Of a stretch of DNA of 7,588 nucleotides, positions 5,718-7,588 are shown piece by piece. The position numbers and the translations under genes are program-made. The DNA lies in contig JACCXR010000056.1 in NCBI GenBank assembly GCA_013696915.1, positions 1 to 7,588 on the forward strand. The letters run 5' to 3'. How positions within the stretch are numbered: the stretch's first letter is position 1; each line of letters opens with the position of its first letter. The DNA comes from Euzebyaceae bacterium (GTDB lineage Bacteria; Actinomycetota; Nitriliruptoria; Euzebyales; Egibacteraceae). The notes beneath the pieces were generated by a model. That model did no database searches. It saw only the letters and a list, made by a program, of their open reading frames with translations, and was not told where the DNA came from.

Positions 5718-7286
5718 ATGGCGGGACTGCGGGACGTGCGGAGATGGGGCTCGAGGGTGCCCCTGCGCCGACGCGTGCCCCTGCTCCTCGGCGTCTACCT
5801 GCTGATGATCGCGACGGCGGGTGGCCTGGGCTGGGAGGCGCTGGTCCACCGCGACCGCACGCTCGCCCGCGTCGAGGGCGAGCTCGCGCCCGCCCGTGAC
5901 GCCGCCCGCCGCCTGCTCTCGAGCCTGGTGGACCAGGAGACGGCGGTCAGAGGCTATGTCATCACCGGGGACGAGGAGTTCCTCGGCCCCTACCGGACGG
6001 CGGCGCCCCAGTCGCGCGAGCTGCTGGCGGAGCTCCGCGAACTGCTGGCACCCGAGGACCGCTGGATGGGGCAGATCGACGAGATCGCGAGCCACGAGGA
6101 GCGCTGGCGGGTCGAGGTGGCCGAGCCGGAGATCGCCGCGACGACAGATCGTCGGCCGGGCGAGGCGGCCGCCCTGGTGGCCACCGGCCGCGGTCAGGAG
6201 CTGTTCGACACCCTCCGACACGACATCGGCGACTTCATCAACCAACTCCAGGCGGAGGAGGAGCGAACGCTCACGCTGTTGGGCCATGCCCGGCGCAGGG
6301 TGACCGCCATCTTCTTCGGCACGTTGCTCGCCTCCGCCCTCCTGACCCTCCTCGCCATGGGACTGCTGCGCCGGTGGGTGACGCTGCCGCTGTTGGAGAT
6401 GTCCGACGCACTGCGCCGCGTTGCCGAGGGCGCCGTGACCGAACCCGTGCGCCCGGTCGGGCCGCCCGAGCTCGCCGCGGTCGCGAACGACGTCGAGGCG
6501 ATGCGGCGCCGCATCGTCGCCGAACTCGACGACGCGGTGCGCGCCCGCGAAGCCGTCGAGCAGCAGGCCCCCGCGGTCGCGCTGCTGCGGCGGGAGCTGC
6601 GGCCGACGTCGGCGCTGTCACCAGCGACGGTGCAGGTCGCGGCCGCCCTGCAGCCCGCCCAGGGCGACCTCGCCGGCGACTGGTACGACCTCGTCGACCG
6701 TGGACAGGACGGGGTCGCACTCGCGATCGTGGACGTGTCCGGCCACGGGGTCGCTGCGGGCGCCCTGGCGCTGCGGAGCAAGCACCTCCTGCTCGCCGCC
6801 CTCGAGGACCGGCGGCCTCCGGGGGAGGCACTGACCTGGCTGTCGAACCGGTTGGGCGACACCGGCGAGGCGTTCTGCACCGCGCTGGTGATCGAACTCG
6901 ACCCTCGCCGGGGGCGGGTGCGCTATGCCAACGGCGGCCACCCGCCCGCGTTCGTCGCGCGCCGCTCGCAGGTGACGGAGCTCGGGCCCACTGGCCCCCT
7001 CGTGGGCCCCCTCCGGGGCCGGTGGAGCACGGTCGAGATCGAGCTCGATCCGGAGGACCTGCTCGTCGCCTACACGGACGGACTGATCGAAGCGCGGGAC
7101 GCGGCGGGGGAGCAGTTCGGCGTCGAACGGCTCGTGGAGATCCTGCAGTCACCGGAGCGCGGGCCGCAGGGCGTGGTCGACGCCTGCGTGGAGCTCGTCC
7201 GCACATTCAGCGGAGCGCGGCTCGACGACGACCTGACCGTCGTGGCCCTCCAGGCACGCCTCGTGGGCGCCGAGCTCGCCACGTAG
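5718..7286 (+). CDS. Membrane sensor phosphatase: CHASE3-HAMP-SpoIIE/RsbU-type PP2C
   Basis: A 522-residue membrane protein predicted to sense an external or envelope cue and dephosphorylate a phosphoserine anti-sigma-factor antagonist, as RsbU does. Domains in order: basic N-terminus; TM1 at about 20-38; a CHASE3-like extracytoplasmic domain at about 40-190, with the characteristic VDQETAVRGYVITGDEEFL (71-89); TM2 at about 196-217; HAMP at about 218-270; a short helical linker with many charged residues; and the PP2C domain at about 300-515. Likely metal-binding acidic residues are D321 (GDLAGDWYD), D339 (VDVSGHG), D454 (YTDG) and the D503-D505 cluster (LDDDLTVV). ATG at 5718 is the first possible start, since the frame has a stop at 5706-5708; no strong ribosome binding site precedes it. 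No anti-sigma kinase or STAS antagonist is in the window, so its target lies elsewhere. It diverges from the ANTAR gene across 60 bases. Confidence 0.93.
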   Translation: MAGLRDVRRWGSRVPLRRRVPLLLGVYLLMIATAGGLGWEALVHRDRTLARVEGELAPARDAARRLLSSLVDQETAVRGYVITGDEEFLGPYRTAAPQSRELLAELRELLAPEDRWMGQIDEIASHEERWRVEVAEPEIAATTDRRPGEAAALVATGRGQELFDTLRHDIGDFINQLQAEEERTLTLLGHARRRVTAIFFGTLLASALLTLLAMGLLRRWVTLPLLEMSDALRRVAEGAVTEPVRPVGPPELAAVANDVEAMRRRIVAELDDAVRAREAVEQQAPAVALLRRELRPTSALSPATVQVAAALQPAQGDLAGDWYDLVDRGQDGVALAIVDVSGHGVAAGALALRSKHLLLAALEDRRPPGEALTWLSNRLGDTGEAFCTALVIELDPRRGRVRYANGGHPPAFVARRSQVTELGPTGPLVGPLRGRWSTVEIELDPEDLLVAYTDGLIEARDAAGEQFGVERLVEILQSPERGPQGVVDACVELVRTFSGARLDDDLTVVALQARLVGAELAT

Positions 7287-7329
7287 CGGCCGCGTGAAGC
7301 CGGCGAACCCCGGGGCACCGAGCGCCCGC

Positions 7330-7335
7330 TACCAT
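7330..7335 (+). promoter_or_regulatory. Possible -10 element before the cell-wall-binding protein gene
   Basis: TACCAT fits the loose TANNNT pattern of actinobacterial -10 boxes and lies about 38 bases before the chosen start. No acceptable -35 hexamer is seen at normal spacing, so support is weak. If transcription starts just downstream, the in-frame ATG at 7334 cannot be the start codon, which would favour the starts at 7367-7373. Confidence 0.25.
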
Positions 7336-7372
7336 GCGCCCAGCGGAACCGGCGGACGGGTGCGCAGTGGTG

Positions 7373-7588
7373 ATGGACAAGCGGGTGTCGCTCGGGGTGC
7401 TCGCGCTGCTGTGCCTCGTGGCCGCGCCCCTGCCGGCGGACGGCGCCGCCCCCGAGTCCGCCCCCGAGTGCAGGACGCCCGTCTCGGCCCGCCACCCGAT
7501 CGAGCGCGTCGCGGGCCCGGACCGGTATGCCACGGCGGCGTGCGCCTCGGCAGCGGCCTTCCCCGACGGCGCGGCGCACGTCCTCGTC
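7373..7588 (+). CDS. Secreted protein with putative cell wall-binding repeat 2 (3' end outside window)
   Basis: Only the first 72 residues are in the window. MDKRVSLGVLALLCLVAAPLP is a Sec-type signal peptide, with cleavage plausible around residues 22-26. After a short Pro/Ala/Glu linker containing Cys33, the segment ERVAGPDRYATAACASAAAFPDGA (44-67) matches the opening of the putative cell wall-binding repeat 2 family (PF04122), known from surface proteins of Gram-positive bacteria such as CwpV and Cwp66 of Clostridioides. Such proteins usually carry several of these repeats; this one would continue beyond the right edge. The start is uncertain: GTG 7367, GTG 7370 and ATG 7373 lie consecutively in frame, and ATG 7334 is also in frame. 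ATG 7373 gives the most ordinary signal peptide. The weak GGACGGG at 7354-7360 would suit GTG 7367. The gene follows the phosphatase by about 85 bases on the same strand. Confidence 0.82.
   Translation, partial: MDKRVSLGVLALLCLVAAPLPADGAAPESAPECRTPVSARHPIERVAGPDRYATAACASAAAFPDGAAHVLV

Noticed and set aside
5658..6287. Upstream extension of the ANTAR frame antisense to the phosphatase gene
   Set aside because: The sequence has no GAF, PAS or receiver-like features; the opposite strand carries a clear CHASE3 sensor domain, so this is a shadow frame.
7287..7330. Terminator after the phosphatase gene
   Set aside because: Only short GC palindromes are present (for example CCCCGGGG and GCCGGC), with no stable stem plus T-run.

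Overview
The window is very GC-rich chromosomal DNA, with G or C at most third codon positions. Seven protein genes can be read: five complete, one cut by the left edge (livF) and one cut by the right edge (a cell-wall-binding-repeat protein). Gene content suggests a high-GC actinomycete-type bacterium (Actinomycetota): an ANTAR protein, a CHASE3/HAMP/SpoIIE-type phosphatase, a PF09826-type beta-propeller lipoprotein and a cell wall-binding repeat 2 protein. The last two would fit a deep lineage such as Nitriliruptoria, but no genus can be fixed from this sequence. No rRNA, tRNA, CRISPR array, transposase or phage gene was found.

Layout. (1) 2-757 (+): 3' part of a LivF-type branched-chain amino acid ABC ATPase. 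(2) 758-1240: about 480 bases without a credible gene, holding an array of hairpin-forming repeats. Three copies of a 38-base palindrome repeat with a ~101-102 base period, and a fourth, diverged copy lies just before the next gene. The first copy supplies the livF stop codon. (3) 1241-3310 (+): secreted beta-propeller lipoprotein. (4) 3314-3778 (-): PEBP/YbhB-like protein, tail to tail with the lipoprotein gene across 3 bases. (5) 3857-4375 (+): small class I SAM methyltransferase with a TTG start, divergent from the PEBP gene. (6) 4450-5421 (+): aldo/keto reductase. (7) 5409-5657 (-): ANTAR-only protein whose 3' end overlaps the reductase by 13 bases. (8) 5718-7286 (+): membrane sensor phosphatase (CHASE3-HAMP-PP2C/SpoIIE), divergent from the ANTAR gene. 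(9) 7373 to the right edge (+): start of a secreted cell-wall-binding-repeat protein.

The genes do not form one pathway. The most plausible functional pairing is the divergent ANTAR/sensor-phosphatase pair: an extracytoplasmic sensor with a partner-switching type phosphatase output beside an RNA-binding antiterminator-type protein. The least explained part is the hairpin repeat array at about 721-1149, which looks like a REP/BIME-like or otherwise dispersed palindromic element that has run into the 3' end of livF. No clearly new multi-gene system is evident.
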